Assembly (NCBI GenBank): GCA_040902885.1
Contig: JBBDWK010000084.1
Span: forward strand, 1-64,000
DNA: 64,000 nucleotides
Reading direction: 5' to 3'
Origin: JBBDWK01 sp040902885
GTDB taxonomy: Bacteria; Acidobacteriota; Terriglobia; Bryobacterales; Bryobacteraceae
Shown in pieces: positions 51,920 through 60,480 of this stretch. Position 1 is the first letter of the stretch. Each line of letters opens with the position of its first letter. Under the pieces are notes generated by a model, which saw only the letters and a list, made by a program, of their open reading frames with translations, was not told the origin of the DNA and did no database searches. The position numbers and the translations under genes were made by a program.

Positions 51920-52149
51920 CAAACAGGAACAGGGTACGCTTTGTACTCGTGGGCAAGATAGCTCGCGTATGCCAGGCACGCGAGAATGTCCTCGCGTGTC
52001 AGCCCCGGATAGTTGTCGAGGACTTGCGATTCCGATTGGCCGGCCGCGAGCAGTTCGAGAATGAACTCCACCGCCAGGCGCGTGCCCCGGACGACAGGTT
52101 TACCCGCCAGGATCTCGGGGTCGATCACGATGCGCTCAGACCAGGACAT
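51919..52149 (-). CDS. DUF433 antitoxin
   Basis: The protein has 76 residues from the chosen ATG. IVIDPEILAGKPVVRGTRLAVEFILELLAAGQSE spans the DUF433 motif ('GkPvirGtRi'), followed by a helix-turn-helix (LDNYPGLTREDILACLAYA). DUF433 proteins are DNA-binding partners of DUF5615 PIN-like proteins. It starts about 70 bases from tRNA-Ile, a frequent site for accessory DNA. Confidence 0.87.
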   Translation of the reverse strand: MSWSERIVIDPEILAGKPVVRGTRLAVEFILELLAAGQSESQVLDNYPGLTREDILACLAYASYLAHEYKAYPVPV

Positions 52150-52218
52150 GCCCTGATGATACCCCAATGCCGGTGCTCGACAACCCATTGATCTCCAAGT
52201 CCAAGTTTTCTTGGAGTC

Positions 52219-52294
<76 letters not shown>

Positions 52295-52350
52295 TTTTTC
52301 GCAGTCTAGCACGCTGTCTCCCGCCGCCCGCGGCGTGGTAAAACTCAGGT

Positions 52351-53451
52351 ATGCCCTCCTTCGCGGTGGAAACGCCTCAGAGCCGCTACGTCGTTACCGT
52401 GGAGCGGGGCCTTCTCGCGCAAGCCGCCGGATTCCTTCCCGCCAGGACCGGCAAGATCTTCGTGGTTTCAACCGAAGATGTGTGGAAGCATCAGGGTCCA
52501 ACGCTCCAGCGCGGTCTTGAAGGAGTCCCGCACGAAGTTCTGTTTCTCCCCGGTGGCGAGGAGCGGAAGCGTTTGGCGCCGCTCGAGGTGTTGGCCGGAC
52601 AGATGGTATCGCGCGGCGGCGACCGCTCCAGCATCGTGATCGCGTTCGGCGGCGGCATAGTCAACGACATGGCCGGGTTCCTGGCGGCCATCTTCATGCG
52701 CGGCGTGCCGGTGATCCAGATCCCCACCACGCTGCTCGCCCAGGTGGATGCGGCGATCGGCGGCAAAACAGGCGTGAACCTTGTGGAGGGCAAGAACCTC
52801 ATTGGCAGCTTTCACCAGCCCCTCGCGGTCCTGGTCGATCCGGCAGCCATCGACACGCTGCCCAACCGCGAGTACCGCGCGGGACTTTTTGAAGTTGTCA
52901 AATACGGCGTCATCCGCAGCGAGCCTCTGTTCCGTCTGCTCTACGACCGCCACGCCGACGTTCTGGCACGCGTCCCCGAAGCGGTGGACGAGATCATCGC
53001 GGAATCCGTGCGCATCAAGGCCGAAGTGGTCTCCGCCGACGAGCGCGAATCGGACCTGCGCCGCATTCTGAACTTCGGGCACACCTTCGGGCACGCGCTG
53101 GAAGCCGAGACTGCATACGCGCGCTTCCTGCACGGCGAAGCGGTGGGGTGGGGCATGTGCGCCGCTACGTATCTCGCCCAACAGACCGGCCTGCTGCGCT
53201 CCGAAGACGCCGTGGATATTCTCGAAGCGATCCGGCGCTACGGGCCGATTCCCCCCGTCCGGCAGATACCGGCCGAGAACCTCTTCAATCGTCTCGCAAA
53301 AGATAAAAAGACGATTCAAGGCAAGGTGCATTTCGTGCTTCCCGAAAAAATCGGGGTGGTGCGAGTGCTCGCGGGCATCGATCCCGCCGACGCACTGCGG
53401 GCCATCCAGGAGGCTCTCAACGCCGACATTGCGGGGAATGCACGGGCGTGA
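52351..53451 (+). CDS. aroB: 3-dehydroquinate synthase
   Basis: The protein has 366 residues. The NAD-binding domain carries GGEERKRLAPLEVL and AFGGGIVNDMAGFLAA, then FMRGVPVIQIPTTLLAQVDA and IGGKTGVNLVEGKNLIG. Zinc ligands are in the C-terminal domain, notably NFGHTFGHALE and LHGEAVGWGM. It converts DAHP to 3-dehydroquinate, the second step of the shikimate pathway. Its last codons overlap the ubiE GTG start by four bases. Confidence 0.96.
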   Translation: MPSFAVETPQSRYVVTVERGLLAQAAGFLPARTGKIFVVSTEDVWKHQGPTLQRGLEGVPHEVLFLPGGEERKRLAPLEVLAGQMVSRGGDRSSIVIAFGGGIVNDMAGFLAAIFMRGVPVIQIPTTLLAQVDAAIGGKTGVNLVEGKNLIGSFHQPLAVLVDPAAIDTLPNREYRAGLFEVVKYGVIRSEPLFRLLYDRHADVLARVPEAVDEIIAESVRIKAEVVSADERESDLRRILNFGHTFGHALEAETAYARFLHGEAVGWGMCAATYLAQQTGLLRSEDAVDILEAIRRYGPIPPVRQIPAENLFNRLAKDKKTIQGKVHFVLPEKIGVVRVLAGIDPADALRAIQEALNADIAGNARA

Positions 53452-54188
53452 AAGGAACCACCCCGGCCGGCGCCGCCTCCGAGCTTGAAGCGGCACAGTG
53501 GGTGCGCGGCATGTTCGGGCGGGTGGCGGCACGCTACGATCTTGCCAATCATCTGCTCTCCTGCAACATCGACCGTTACTGGCGCGCACACACCGTGCGC
53601 CGCCTCAAAAGCGTTTGGCAAAATCCCGATGCGCGCGTTCTGGATCTCTGCTGCGGAACCGCGGATCTGCTGCTGGCGCTCGAAAAAGCGCGCCCGCCAA
53701 ACGGCAGCGTTGTACTCGGCAGCGATTTTTGTCACCCGATGCTGACACGGGCCGCGCGCAAGATTGAGGACCGGCGCCTCCTTCCGCGCCTGGTGGAAGC
53801 CGACGCGCTGCAACTTCCGTTTGCCGGCAGTATGCTGGACGGCGTCGCGGTGGCTTTCGGTTTTCGCAATCTCGCTAATTATCAAAAGGGCCTGGAAGAG
53901 ATGCGCCGCATATTGAAACCTGGAGGCATCGCGGCGATCCTCGAATTTTCGCAGCCTCCCCATCCGGCCTTCGCGTGGCTATACAACCTCTACTCGCGCC
54001 GCCTGCTGCCGTTGCTGGGTGGCGCGATCTCGGGTTCCCGCGACGCCTACGCCTACTTGCCGGAATCGGTTCGCAAATTTCCCTCGGCGGAAGAGTTGGC
54101 GCGCCGCATGGAAGAGGCGGGCTTCCGCGAAGTGGAGTTCGAAAGGCTGACCGGAGGAATTGTCGCGCTGCACCTGGGGCGCGTTTAG
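53448..54188 (+). CDS. ubiE: Menaquinone/ubiquinone methyltransferase
   Basis: The protein has 246 residues from a GTG start. The SAM-binding motif I is VLDLCCGTADLLLALE, and the family signatures are FGRVAARYDLANHLLS, VAVAFGFRNLANYQKGLEEMRRILKPGG split over positions near 125-152, and AILEFSQPPHPAF. UbiE/MenG proteins methylate demethylmenaquinone (or the ubiquinone precursor). Acidobacteria use menaquinone, so MenG activity is likelier. It is coupled to aroB, which provides chorismate precursors for the quinone ring. Confidence 0.92.
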   Translation: MKGTTPAGAASELEAAQWVRGMFGRVAARYDLANHLLSCNIDRYWRAHTVRRLKSVWQNPDARVLDLCCGTADLLLALEKARPPNGSVVLGSDFCHPMLTRAARKIEDRRLLPRLVEADALQLPFAGSMLDGVAVAFGFRNLANYQKGLEEMRRILKPGGIAAILEFSQPPHPAFAWLYNLYSRRLLPLLGGAISGSRDAYAYLPESVRKFPSAEELARRMEEAGFREVEFERLTGGIVALHLGRV

Positions 54189-54236
54189 CGTGAGTGGAGT
54201 GGGCTTGAGCCCGCGGTTGGACCGGTTTCCCGAGGG

Positions 54237-54533
54237 TCAGAAGGCGGCGGCGCGCTCGATGGCGGCTTCCAGTTCCGCCTTTCCGAGCGTTGTGCTCACA
54301 AACAACTCCTGCCGTGCGCCGGCGCTGAGCGCGATCGCCTTCCATCCGTTCTGGACGGGAACCGTCACGCGCACTTTGACCGGGCCGCGCGCATCCCTCA
54401 CCTGGCGGATGACGCCCGGAATCACCGAGCGAATTTCGGGATTCTGCCGCAGAAGGCGTTCGAGAAGATCGCGCACGCCGTCGATAATACTGTGCTCAAT
54501 TTTGAGCTTGCCCTTCGCGGCGCGCAATCGCAT
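54237..54533 (-). CDS. Small DUF2103-like protein
   Basis: The protein has 98 residues with the pattern KIEHSIIDGVRDLLERLLRQ, PEIRSVIPGVIRQVRDARG, VKVRVTVPVQNGWKAIALSAGARQELF, which resembles the small uncharacterised DUF2103 proteins ('lkHsvipGl...'). No Cys or His cluster is present apart from the His near the start. It ends four bases from the CDP-alcohol phosphatidyltransferase stop and is probably its downstream neighbour in one transcript. Confidence 0.65.
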   Translation of the reverse strand: MRLRAAKGKLKIEHSIIDGVRDLLERLLRQNPEIRSVIPGVIRQVRDARGPVKVRVTVPVQNGWKAIALSAGARQELFVSTTLGKAELEAAIERAAAF

Positions 54534-54536
54534 GAA

Positions 54537-55172
54537 TCACGAGCGGCGGGAAGTAAAGTGCTCGGGGGCGCCCCGAAGCTGCGCGTCTTCCAGACGCCGG
54601 GTTTCCTGCCAGGTGTATATCATGCGGTGGATCACGGTGATGTTGGAGAACGCCGCGATCACCCACAGCACGGGCGCGAACTTATCGAACAGCGCGGCGA
54701 TAATGAGAAGCACCACGCGCTCGGGCCGCTCCATGAATCCCACCTTGCAGCGCGGAATGCTGTTCTCGGCGCGGGCGCGGGTGTAGCTGACCATCACCGA
54801 GCCGGTCATTACAACGGCCGTGAGCACCACATAGAAGAAACGGTTGACGGAGGCGTAATAGACCAGCAGGCCCATCAGCAGGATCAGGTCGGAATAGCGG
54901 TCTACGACGGAATCGAAGAAGCCGCCGAAGCGCGTCACTCGGTTGGTCTCGCGGGCCACAGGGCCATCCACCAGGTCGAACACCGCGGCGGCGAGCATGA
55001 TCAGGCCGGCGGCGAAAAATTTGCCCGCCGCCAGTTGCGCGGCCGCAACCCCATTGATCACCAGACCGATAAAAGTGAGCGCGTTGGGATGAATCCTGGA
55101 AAGAGCGAGGCTGCGAACGATCAATTTTAAAATCGCTCCGCACACCGCTCCAATCGCGCGCGTATACGTCAT
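54537..55172 (-). CDS. CDP-alcohol phosphatidyltransferase
   Basis: The protein has 211 residues from the chosen ATG (MTYTRAIGAV), which has GGGAG about 9 bases upstream; two earlier ATGs have no ribosome site. The CDP-alcohol motif D-G-x2-A-R-x8-G-x3-D-x3-D is present as DLVDGPVARETNRVTRFGG and FFDSVVDRYSD. There are about six membrane helices. The family joins CDP-diacylglycerol to an alcohol such as inositol phosphate or glycerol phosphate; a polar-head substrate cannot be assigned. It is membrane bound. Confidence 0.85.
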   Translation of the reverse strand: MTYTRAIGAVCGAILKLIVRSLALSRIHPNALTFIGLVINGVAAAQLAAGKFFAAGLIMLAAAVFDLVDGPVARETNRVTRFGGFFDSVVDRYSDLILLMGLLVYYASVNRFFYVVLTAVVMTGSVMVSYTRARAENSIPRCKVGFMERPERVVLLIIAALFDKFAPVLWVIAAFSNITVIHRMIYTWQETRRLEDAQLRGAPEHFTSRRS

Positions 55173-55290
55173 GAATCTGGCTCCCGCGAACAATTTATGA
55201 TAGCTCATCGCGAGCGGGAAGTTGTGGAAATTTAGCAAGCCCGCTTACCCCGCTTTTGATGCCCGCCCCCGCCGGCTGAACAATTCTTGC

Positions 55291-55319
55291 TTGACGGAGT
55301 ACCGGCCATCTGAGAGAAT
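55291..55319 (+). promoter_or_regulatory. Candidate cspA promoter
   Basis: TTGACG (55291-55296), a 17-base spacer and GAGAAT (55314-55319) make a moderate sigma-70-type promoter. It would give a leader of about 115 bases before the cold-shock gene, typical of cold-regulated csp transcripts. Confidence 0.4.
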
Positions 55320-55440
55320 TGGGCTGTAGTTTGAAATCGTTGCCCGCGCCCTCGCTTCCTTTTACAAAGAAAAAGTAGGGTAGAGAGTTCGTAACGTATA
55401 GCGTGCGTCAACTTGCCGGGTGCCGAATCAGGAGAATGTA

Positions 55441-55644
55441 GTGAAAGAGAAGGGTTTAGTTAAGTGGTTTAACGCCGCGAAGGGCTATGGATTCATCCAG
55501 CGCTCCACCGGCGACGATGTTTTTGTTCATTTTTCGGCCATCCAGACGAACGGATACCGGTCGCTGGATGAGGGGGCAGAGGTGGAATTCGAGGTCAAGC
55601 AGGGTCCTAAGGGACTGCAGGCCGAAAACGTGAATTGCCTCTGA
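55441..55644 (+). CDS. cspA: Cold-shock protein, CspA family
   Basis: The protein has 67 residues from the GTG at 55441, chosen because CAGGAG lies about seven bases before it and the length then matches the family; an upstream GTG would add seven residues. The cold-shock OB fold is complete, with LVKWFNAAKGYGFIQ (RNP1 is KGYGFIQ) and VFVHFSAI (RNP2). It binds single-stranded nucleic acid and melts RNA structure. A strong intrinsic terminator follows 25 bases after the stop. Confidence 0.95.
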   Translation: MKEKGLVKWFNAAKGYGFIQRSTGDDVFVHFSAIQTNGYRSLDEGAEVEFEVKQGPKGLQAENVNCL

Positions 55645-55669
55645 ACGAACGATCAGTTTGGAATTTCGC

Positions 55670-55702
55670 AGGCCGCCCGATGAGGCGGCCTCTTTTGTTT
55701 TT
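55670..55702 (+). terminator. Rho-independent terminator of cspA
   Basis: AGGCCGCC and GGCGGCCT form a perfect 8-bp GC-rich stem with loop CGATGA, followed directly by CTTTTGTTTTT. This is the clearest intrinsic terminator in the window. The tail reaches the end of the convergent propeller gene. Confidence 0.9.
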
Positions 55703-56984
55703 AGCGCGTCTCCGCCAGAGCCCGCCCACGGAGTAGATAAGCCTTCGGGCCTTCCCCACTATTCTCGCTCCAGCCCAGGAAAATACGACCGCTCAATCCG
55801 AGCGCGGCCGTCGGATAATTCGCATTCGCCTTTCCGCCGCCCGCGCGTACCAGCGAAGACAAATTGCCGTCCGGGTAGATTTCGCGGTAATAGGTGACGA
55901 ACTTTCCCCAGCCTTTGGCGCTTTTCTCGTCGCGCGCCTGAAACACCAGCGCTAACTTGCCATCGCTGCCGGTTAAGTAGGGGTGTGTGGGATCGAGAGT
56001 GGTCCCAGACACCCGCTGCCTGGGCTGGAAGGTGCGGCCGCCATCGGTCGATTTCGTCAGATATATGGCCGGATCGTCACCGCCCTCGCTGAACCAGGTC
56101 ACCCAGAGCGTCCCGCCGAGCGATGCCAGCGATGGGCCGACGTGCGGACAGCCGTTCAGCTTCCAGCCATCGCGCGCCGCCAGCGCGGGTTTGGTCCACG
56201 TTGCGCCCCGGTCGCTCGACACGGAAGTGGTGATATCGCGGAGGTCGCCCTCCTCTACCCCCCGCCAGGCCAGAACGATGTTGCCTTGCGAGAAGCCGAT
56301 GCTGACCCGGCAGCACGGGCACACATTTCCGGCAACGCGGACGTTCTTCTCGAAGGTCCTGCCATTATTGAGCGATCTGGAGATATAGATGGCGGAGGTC
56401 CCCGCCATGCTGCCGTGCGTGCCATGACCGGCATGCCCGCCGCCTGCCGCCGGTTTCTCTCGTCCGTCGAGCCATGCGGCGTAAATCGTCCCGTCGGGTC
56501 CCACGGCCGCGCCCTGGAAGGAGTGTGAAGCCGGGAGGCTGTCGTCGTTCAACGTAATGGCGGGCGCCCACTCGGGGTTCATGCCGTTGGCGCGGGAGAA
56601 ACGGATCAAACTGGCCGAAGTTGCGCGGGCGTCCTTCGCGCTCCAGATGGCGTACAGGTCGCGCTCCCCGGGCGAGGCGAGCAGTTGCGGGCTGTTTTCG
56701 CCGTGGTCGCTCACCTCGCCAGGCTTGTCGTTGACGCGGACCGGATCGGTAAACGTATCGCCAAGGTCGTTCGACGCTTGAAAGTAGAGGTCCTGCGCCT
56801 TCGTGAAGGTCATGAGCAATCCATGCTGCCTGCGTGGAAGGAACTGAGGACTCCTGCCCGCGCCGATCAGGCGCGGCTCGTCTTCGAACACCAGCTTGCG
56901 CGCCGGTGCGTCGCGTGCAATCAAGGCCGCCGCGGCAACGGCGGCCAGACTCAACAGAGCTGCGGAAACGCGTTGTTTCGTCAT
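55701..56984 (-). CDS. Exported BNR/sialidase-like propeller protein with Cys/His metal-type motifs
   Basis: The protein has 427 residues with a signal peptide (about 1-20). The propeller repeats include Asp-box-like elements (SNDLGDTFTDPV, SLNNGRTFEKNV, SSDRGATWTKPA, STDGGRTFQPRQ) as in BNR/sialidase proteins. Between blades are GGHAGHGTHGSM, VCPCCRVS and NGCPHVGP, which look like metal ligand sites and are not part of sialidase active sites. It is the last of three same-strand genes (Cys-rich protein, TonB receptor, this), so a metal-related role in the periplasm is possible. Glycosidase activity is unlikely. Confidence 0.78.
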   Translation of the reverse strand: MTKQRVSAALLSLAAVAAAALIARDAPARKLVFEDEPRLIGAGRSPQFLPRRQHGLLMTFTKAQDLYFQASNDLGDTFTDPVRVNDKPGEVSDHGENSPQLLASPGERDLYAIWSAKDARATSASLIRFSRANGMNPEWAPAITLNDDSLPASHSFQGAAVGPDGTIYAAWLDGREKPAAGGGHAGHGTHGSMAGTSAIYISRSLNNGRTFEKNVRVAGNVCPCCRVSIGFSQGNIVLAWRGVEEGDLRDITTSVSSDRGATWTKPALAARDGWKLNGCPHVGPSLASLGGTLWVTWFSEGGDDPAIYLTKSTDGGRTFQPRQRVSGTTLDPTHPYLTGSDGKLALVFQARDEKSAKGWGKFVTYYREIYPDGNLSSLVRAGGGKANANYPTAALGLSGRIFLGWSENSGEGPKAYLLRGRALAETR

Positions 56985-56993
56985 GATGAATCC

Positions 56994-59903
56994 CTAAAAT
57001 GTCACCTTCAAGCCCAGTTGCATCTGCCGGGAATCCAGCGCGGAAACAGCCTGCCCGAAATTGCGCGAGCCGAGCAGACCGTCCGGCAGGTCGTAATTCA
57101 CCTTGTTGAACAGGTTGAAAGTTTCCGCGCGAAATTGGAGCTGCGCCCGCTCTCGCACGCGAAAGCTCTTGCCCAGAGAAACGTTGAATTGAACAACGCC
57201 CGCGGCGCGCTCGGTATTGCGGCCGATATTGCCCAGGGCGCCGCCCGCCGGCGTCAGTTGTTGCGCCGTGAAGCCTTCAGCCAGGCGGATGGCCTCGCGG
57301 TTGGACCCGCCTAGCCGCACGAGACTGCCCGGGATGTTGAGAATCCGGTTGCTGTTGGACCCAGCGGGATTGTCGGTGCCCGAGAACAAGGTGTACGGGC
57401 GTCCGCTGGTGACGTTCGCGATGCCCAGCACCTGCCAGCCGCCAAGCCATCGGTTTTTGCGGAAGACCGGAAGATCGTAAGTGTAGAAGACGTTCAGCAG
57501 GTGGCGCGTGTCGAAATCGGAGGGCCCGCGGTTGAGACGCAGATTGGTCTCGTCAATGGGAAGAATGGTTCTCTCGATTCCGGTGTTGCTGGATGGGTAG
57601 TCGCTGACCGTGTCGAGCGATTTCCCGAACGTGTAGGTTGTCCGCAGAGAGAAGCCGCTCCGCCGCCAGCTCAAGCTGGCTTCGACCGCGTCGTAACGGG
57701 AAGTCGTGTCCGTGCGGAGGTTGTTGATCACGCCCACGCTGGTGTCGGGGCGCTGTTCCTGCGGAAGGCCGTCGCCGCCGTTGGGAAGCGCGTTACGCGG
57801 CAGCTTCACGCCGGCCGTGCCCAGATACCCCAGGCCGGCGACGATGCCGGGACCGAAAAGTTCCCGTTCCACGCGCAGCGTGAAGTGCTGGGCATAGGGA
57901 GTGCGGACGTTGGCGTCCGGAATGACCAGTCCGCTGGGAATAGCCGCCTGCGCGTTTGCCAGGAGGTTTGGAAGTTCGGGACGCGCCGCCACCAGATTCT
58001 GGATCAAAGGTGGGTTGAAGCGCGTAAGCCCGATGAAGGAAAGCTCCAGAAGGTTGTAGTGGATCCCATATCCCCCGCGCACGACCGTCTTGCCGGCTCT
58101 ATCGGCCCGCCACGCAAGCGAGATGCGCGGCGCGACGTTGTTGCGGTCGCCGTGGAAGCGGTAGCGCTGCTCGATCAGCCCGTTCACCTCGTACGGCACT
58201 GTGTTCAACTCATAGCGAACTCCCAGGTTCAAGGTGAGCCGCGGGTGAATCTGCCAGTCGTCCTGGAAGTACGTATTGAACTCGGTAGAACGCAGTCCGG
58301 CAAAGGGATTGCCGACGTTGCGAGAGTATGCCACGGGGCGGCCGCCGAGAAAATCGGCGATGCTCAGAAAACGAAGCTGGCCAACAAACGCGTTGTTGAA
58401 GCGCCCATTGTTCAACTGCTGGCGCCGCGCGGCAACGCCCATCTTCAGCGCATGGCCGCCGCGCCGTACCGAAAAATCGTCGCTCCACTGGAAGCTGTTC
58501 TGGAAACTGCGCTGAGCCATGAAGCTGAAATGGCCGAGAGAACTCAGACCGCTCGTGACAACCTGGCCCACCTCACCGTTCACTGCCGGGTCGCCGAGCT
58601 GCAAGGGATCGTCGAAGGCATCCAGAATCTTGAAGCGCGTGAACTGAAAACGCGCCTCGTTGAGAACTTCGGCGGAGGGCGACCAACTGTGATGCGCGGA
58701 GTGGCTCTGCGATCCGATGTCCCGGTGCCCGCGGCTGAGCGCCGCGCCGGCCGTCGTCTCGGTGTAGGTATCCAGATAGAGCGAGCGTGCAAACAGGCGC
58801 TGGTTCGAACTGAGATTATGGTCGGCTCGTACCAGGAAGGTGTGCAGAGAGCCGTTCTGTCCCACGTTGCTCCGAAACAGATTCGTGCCGGGCAGATTGG
58901 GGTCCGGGTACATGGCGGCCAGAGGCTGCACGGACGGCGCCGCTTGCGCCTTCTGCCCGGGCGTCAACGTCTGGACCGTGGAGACGGCGGAAGCGCGCCG
59001 CACATAAGTCTCGAAGTTGCCGAAGAGGTAGCTTGTGTCTTTCCGGAGCGGCCCTCCGAGAGTGGCGCCGGCCTGATGGGTTTTCAGGGGAGGACGGGCT
59101 AGGTCGAAGGTATTGCGCGCGCTGAGCGCCTCATTGCGCAGGTACTCATAGGCCGAGCCGTGCCATTCGTTCGAGCCGCGCTTTGTGACCATGCTCACGA
59201 TGGCGCCGTTGTTCCGCCCGTACTCGGCCTTGTAGTTGTGAGTGAGCACCTGCATACCTTCCAGCGCTTCGACTGAGACAAGCTGCTCGCTGGTCCCCCG
59301 GCCCATGAGTAATCCGCCCTCGACCTCGTTGTAGTCGTTCGAATCGATCTGGTAGCTGTTGTTCCGCGAGCGTGCGCCGGCCACGGCGAAAGGCCGGTGA
59401 GCCGCGTAAGTAGGCGTGACCGCCGGAGTGAGAAAGACCTGTGTGCGAAAATTGCGGCCCTGTCCGCCGGAGAGATTCGGCAGATCGTTCATCTCGAGGG
59501 CGTTGAAAGTTTTGCCGGTCCCGCCTGCATCCAGGTTCAGGTCGGAGACTCCTTCCGCCGTGACGGTAATCTCCTGCTTGCCGGACTCCGGCTGCAGCTC
59601 CATCGTCAGCGACCGGCTCTGCCCGACGGTTAGCGGAACCGACTCGAACACCAATCGGGAGAATCCCGGAGCGGCGGCGGTTACCGTGTACTCGCCGGTG
59701 GGGATGCTGGGAATCCGGAAGCCGCCCCGGACGTCCGTGAGCAGCTTGAGCCGCTCATTCGTGCCCTTATTGACCACCACCACTTCCGCGCCTTGCACCA
59801 CCAGACCTTGAGGGTCCAGCACGACGCCCCAAAGAGCCGCATTGATGCTCTGCGCCATGGACACGCCGCAACCGAATAGAAGAAGAATGACAACGCGACG
59901 CAT
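56994..59903 (-). CDS. TonB-dependent receptor with carboxypeptidase-regulatory-like domain
   Basis: The protein has 969 residues: signal peptide (1-17), Ig-like regulatory domain (about 20-100; DPQGLVVQGAEVVVVNKGTN, RGGFRIPSIPTGEYTV), plug region with SVEALEGMQVLTHNYKAEYG, and a beta-barrel ending MQLGLKVTF with the terminal Phe. It ends nine bases before the propeller gene and starts after the Cys-rich gene, so it is likely to be in one transcript with them. The cargo is unknown; the metal-binding neighbours make a metal or metal chelate worth testing. Confidence 0.86.
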   Translation of the reverse strand: MRRVVILLLFGCGVSMAQSINAALWGVVLDPQGLVVQGAEVVVVNKGTNERLKLLTDVRGGFRIPSIPTGEYTVTAAAPGFSRLVFESVPLTVGQSRSLTMELQPESGKQEITVTAEGVSDLNLDAGGTGKTFNALEMNDLPNLSGGQGRNFRTQVFLTPAVTPTYAAHRPFAVAGARSRNNSYQIDSNDYNEVEGGLLMGRGTSEQLVSVEALEGMQVLTHNYKAEYGRNNGAIVSMVTKRGSNEWHGSAYEYLRNEALSARNTFDLARPPLKTHQAGATLGGPLRKDTSYLFGNFETYVRRASAVSTVQTLTPGQKAQAAPSVQPLAAMYPDPNLPGTNLFRSNVGQNGSLHTFLVRADHNLSSNQRLFARSLYLDTYTETTAGAALSRGHRDIGSQSHSAHHSWSPSAEVLNEARFQFTRFKILDAFDDPLQLGDPAVNGEVGQVVTSGLSSLGHFSFMAQRSFQNSFQWSDDFSVRRGGHALKMGVAARRQQLNNGRFNNAFVGQLRFLSIADFLGGRPVAYSRNVGNPFAGLRSTEFNTYFQDDWQIHPRLTLNLGVRYELNTVPYEVNGLIEQRYRFHGDRNNVAPRISLAWRADRAGKTVVRGGYGIHYNLLELSFIGLTRFNPPLIQNLVAARPELPNLLANAQAAIPSGLVIPDANVRTPYAQHFTLRVERELFGPGIVAGLGYLGTAGVKLPRNALPNGGDGLPQEQRPDTSVGVINNLRTDTTSRYDAVEASLSWRRSGFSLRTTYTFGKSLDTVSDYPSSNTGIERTILPIDETNLRLNRGPSDFDTRHLLNVFYTYDLPVFRKNRWLGGWQVLGIANVTSGRPYTLFSGTDNPAGSNSNRILNIPGSLVRLGGSNREAIRLAEGFTAQQLTPAGGALGNIGRNTERAAGVVQFNVSLGKSFRVRERAQLQFRAETFNLFNKVNYDLPDGLLGSRNFGQAVSALDSRQMQLGLKVTF

Positions 59904-59946
59904 TTACGTCCTCCTTTGGCACTAACCCAAAGCACAAACAGGCTGA

Positions 59947-60339
59947 TTAGTGAGAGGGAGGAGGACGCTGATAGAGGAATGCGAGGTAGGAAGAATAGCT
60001 GGCCGCTACAGACGTATTGATCGACGTTTCGGGAGACTCATCCGAAGCCGATGGCTCGAATGCGGAAACCGGAAGAGCCGGCGACGGAGCTTGCGTGAGG
60101 GCGCCAGGAAACTGGCATTGGCGCTGGCAATCCGGAATGGCCTTGAATGCCGGCACATCGGAAGCCGGCTTCTTGCAGCAGCACGGCCCCTTCCGGGAAC
60201 AACAGGTCTTGGCAGTCTCGCTGGTGATCGCGGCGACTGGGAGGACGTAGACCGCCCCCAGCAGCGGTAAAATCAAGCCGGCGAGGACACGACGAGCGCT
60301 CGCTTTGGCCCAACTGTCGCGCTTGGCAGGGCGGTTCAC
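59947..60339 (-). CDS. Cys-rich exported or membrane-anchored protein
   Basis: The protein has 130 residues from a GTG start. A signal or anchor segment (about 15-38, LAGLILPLLGAVYVLPVAAI) is followed by a cysteine cluster, TCCSRKGPCCCKKP, and a second pair, CQRQC; seven Cys in about 30 residues. The end, SYLAFLYQRPPPSH, is unusual and has a terminal His. The pattern suggests soft-metal binding such as copper, but I recognise no named family. It is first in the set with the TonB receptor and propeller protein. Confidence 0.7.
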   Translation of the reverse strand: MNRPAKRDSWAKASARRVLAGLILPLLGAVYVLPVAAITSETAKTCCSRKGPCCCKKPASDVPAFKAIPDCQRQCQFPGALTQAPSPALPVSAFEPSASDESPETSINTSVAASYSSYLAFLYQRPPPSH

Positions 60340-60349
60340 CTTCGTGCCG

Positions 60350-60379
60350 AAGTTAGCAGTTGCGCGCGGCGGTTGTCAA
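60350..60379 (-). promoter_or_regulatory. Sigma-70-type promoter of the Cys-rich gene, nearly leaderless
   Basis: On the minus strand TTGACA (60374-60379), an 18-base spacer and TAACTT (60350-60355) precede the GTG at 60339 by ten bases. Transcription would begin about four bases before the start codon. The spacing is one base longer than ideal. Confidence 0.5.
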
Positions 60380-60480
60380 TCGCTTGGTAGATCGAATATT
60401 GCGGAGTCCCGCCCACCGGCCTCAGAATTCCCCTGCAACGGTACAATGGCTTGAGAATTGGGGAGAAAGGAGAACGGTAG

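Noticed and set aside
54237..54533. Metal-binding role for the small DUF2103-like protein
   Set aside because: It lacks a Cys/His cluster, so only family resemblance was retained.
57501..59102. 533-codon plus-strand frame opposite the TonB receptor
   Set aside because: It overlaps a complete receptor frame with signal, Ig, plug and barrel motifs.
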